Of a DNA stretch of 6,210 nt, positions 6,138 to 6,210 are shown piece after piece. The translations under genes and the position numbers were made by a program. The stretch covers positions 1 through 6,210 of the forward strand of contig NZ_QSFA01000042.1 in assembly GCF_003467125.1 (NCBI RefSeq), written 5' to 3'. The stretch comes from Megasphaera sp. AM44-1BH. Its GTDB lineage: Bacteria > Bacillota > Negativicutes > Veillonellales > Megasphaeraceae. How positions within the stretch are numbered: position 1 is the first letter of the stretch; each line of letters begins with the position of its first letter. The notes under the pieces were generated by a model. It did no database searches and was not told where the DNA came from. It worked only from the letters and a program-made list of their open reading frames with translations.

Positions 6138-6210
6138 TTTTATATTGGCTAATTGTATAATGAAACAGCAGTTTACAACTTTTTGAACAAATAAATATCG
6201 CGTAACCACA

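Noticed and set aside
6156..6161. TATAAT on the plus strand near the right edge as a promoter
   Set aside because: No -35 hexamer at the right distance (TTGGCT is much too close) and no gene start is visible in the last 50 bases.

Overview
The window looks like a chromosomal stretch of a low-to-medium GC Gram-positive bacterium (Bacillota). The evidence is strong GGAGG-type ribosome binding sites about 8 bases before most starts, two large serine recombinases of the kind common in clostridial and related integrative elements, a SHOCT-domain mini-protein, and an IS4-type transposase remnant resembling those of anaerobic Bacillota. Class or genus cannot be fixed from the sequence; Clostridia or Negativicutes are guesses only.

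Left part (1-956): a small unrecognised gene (21-287) is closed by a 20-bp perfect-stem rho-independent terminator. Then come a 130-residue protein with an N-terminal helix-turn-helix and two four-cysteine zinc-binding motifs (410-802), and an overlapping 53-residue SHOCT-domain protein (795-956).

Centre (1006-4211): two large serine recombinases in tandem, the second starting inside the stop codon of the first (ATGA). They share the resolvase core, the Recombinase domain and a zinc ribbon. Recombinase 2 carries the usual long coiled coil; recombinase 1 lacks it and has a second Cys-rich patch instead. Together with the two small proteins this reads as the integration/excision end of an integrative element (ICE, IME or similar). 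The most likely working model, by analogy with CcrA/CcrB of SCC elements, is a two-recombinase system with the small upstream proteins as candidate regulators or directionality factors. That model is inference.

Right part (4212-6210): an AT-rich non-coding gap, then the first ~45 codons of an IS4-like transposase (from 4435), which loses its similarity at a near-perfect 24-bp palindrome (4553-4576). Beyond this, on the minus strand and convergent with the recombinases, lies an intact DUF389 membrane protein gene (4632-6008) with a good ribosome binding site and a plausible extended -10 promoter. This is probably host chromosome flanking the element. The element's exact attachment site lies somewhere between 4212 and about 4630 if the recombinases sit at its end, but it cannot be placed from one sequence alone.
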